Assembly (NCBI GenBank): GCA_018064885.1
Contig: JAGHUI010000004.1
Location: 1 to 64,000 of the forward strand
Direction: 5' to 3'
Length of the DNA: 64,000 bases
Source of the DNA: Candidatus Minthosoma equi
GTDB lineage: Bacteria; Bacteroidota; Bacteroidia; Bacteroidales; Bacteroidaceae
Both the position numbers and the translations under genes were made by a program. Positions 63,917 to 64,000 of this stretch are shown here, one piece after another; position 1 is the first letter of the stretch, and the number at the start of each line of letters is the position of its first letter. Under the pieces are notes generated by a model that saw nothing but the letters and a program-made list of their open reading frames with translations, ran no database searches and had not been told where the DNA came from.

Positions 63917-64000
63917 ATGGCACAACAGACAAATTTCATTGACTACGTAAAAATCTATTGTCGCTCGGGACGAGGCGGACGAGGTTCCACCCACATGCAC
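63917..64000 (+). CDS. obg: Obg-family GTPase, N-terminal start (runs off the window)
   Basis: ATG 63917 opens a frame reading NFIDYVKIYCRSGRGGRGS, the start of the glycine-rich Obg fold. The GTPase domain lies beyond the right edge. Obg works in ribosome assembly, and its position after adk supports the call. Confidence 0.85.
   Translation, partial: MAQQTNFIDYVKIYCRSGRGGRGSTHMH

Overview
The window looks like a chromosomal segment of a gut or rumen Bacteroidales bacterium, most likely Prevotella or a close relative. The evidence is the Bacteroidetes-type promoter (TTTG, about 20 bases, TAnnTTTGC) seen repeatedly, the lack of clear Shine-Dalgarno sites, Sec-exported glycoside hydrolases with short Prevotella-like C-terminal tails, and families typical of the group (DUF4831, GH127, YolD beside a Y-family polymerase, Hpt-Adk-Obg). 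There is no phage, insertion sequence, CRISPR array or rRNA operon, and I recognise no tRNA.

Layout. 0-1.7 kb: end of a cupin gene, an HU-like protein and a uracil-DNA-glycosylase-like protein. 1.7-19.7 kb: a plant-polysaccharide region without SusC/SusD genes: GH35-like enzyme, a decayed BNR-type gene, GH26 plus GH2 pair, a large GH127 and a CE1-type esterase, interrupted by an AlkZ-like protein, a metallo-beta-lactamase-fold protein and a Y-family polymerase with YolD. 19.8-27 kb: a complete thiamin operon (thiD-S-E-G-C-F-H plus a second ThiE/TenI-like gene) behind a TPP riboswitch. 27-33 kb: a probable phosphate locus with a PhoB/PhoR-like pair, an OprO/P-like porin, a 42-residue aspartate-rich microprotein and a Pit transporter with a PhoU-like tail. 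GTTACA-type repeats at exact 11-base spacing stand before the porin, and two inverted copies stand before the regulator. 33-37 kb: repeat-rich intergenic DNA and an AT-rich pair (membrane coiled-coil protein plus GIY-YIG nuclease), then Nudix and SDR genes. 37-45 kb: NhaC, a second GH127, GreA, a DKNYY-like repeat protein, a HAD phosphatase, a DUF1349 lipoprotein and an ABC ATPase remnant. 45-50 kb: a five-gene set of circularly permuted ATP-grasp, alpha-E, transglutaminase-like and two AstE/AspA-like proteins, the second lacking both metal histidines. 50-64 kb: ammonium transporter, Prs, tandem GH43, RidA, agmatine-deiminase-like protein, MFS, GH28, aquaporin, DUF4831, Nnr, Hpt, Adk and the start of Obg.

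The most unusual signals are non-coding. A C/G-rich palindromic repeat occurs at least seven times between 19.7 and 31.6 kb. Two copies lie in frame inside the phosphate transporter gene, one in the start of thiC, and one supplies the end of thiD. There are also AACGAAAAC-type leader repeats, a perfect 31-bp inverted repeat in the SDR leader, and intergenic clusters of short repeated words that fold into hairpins.
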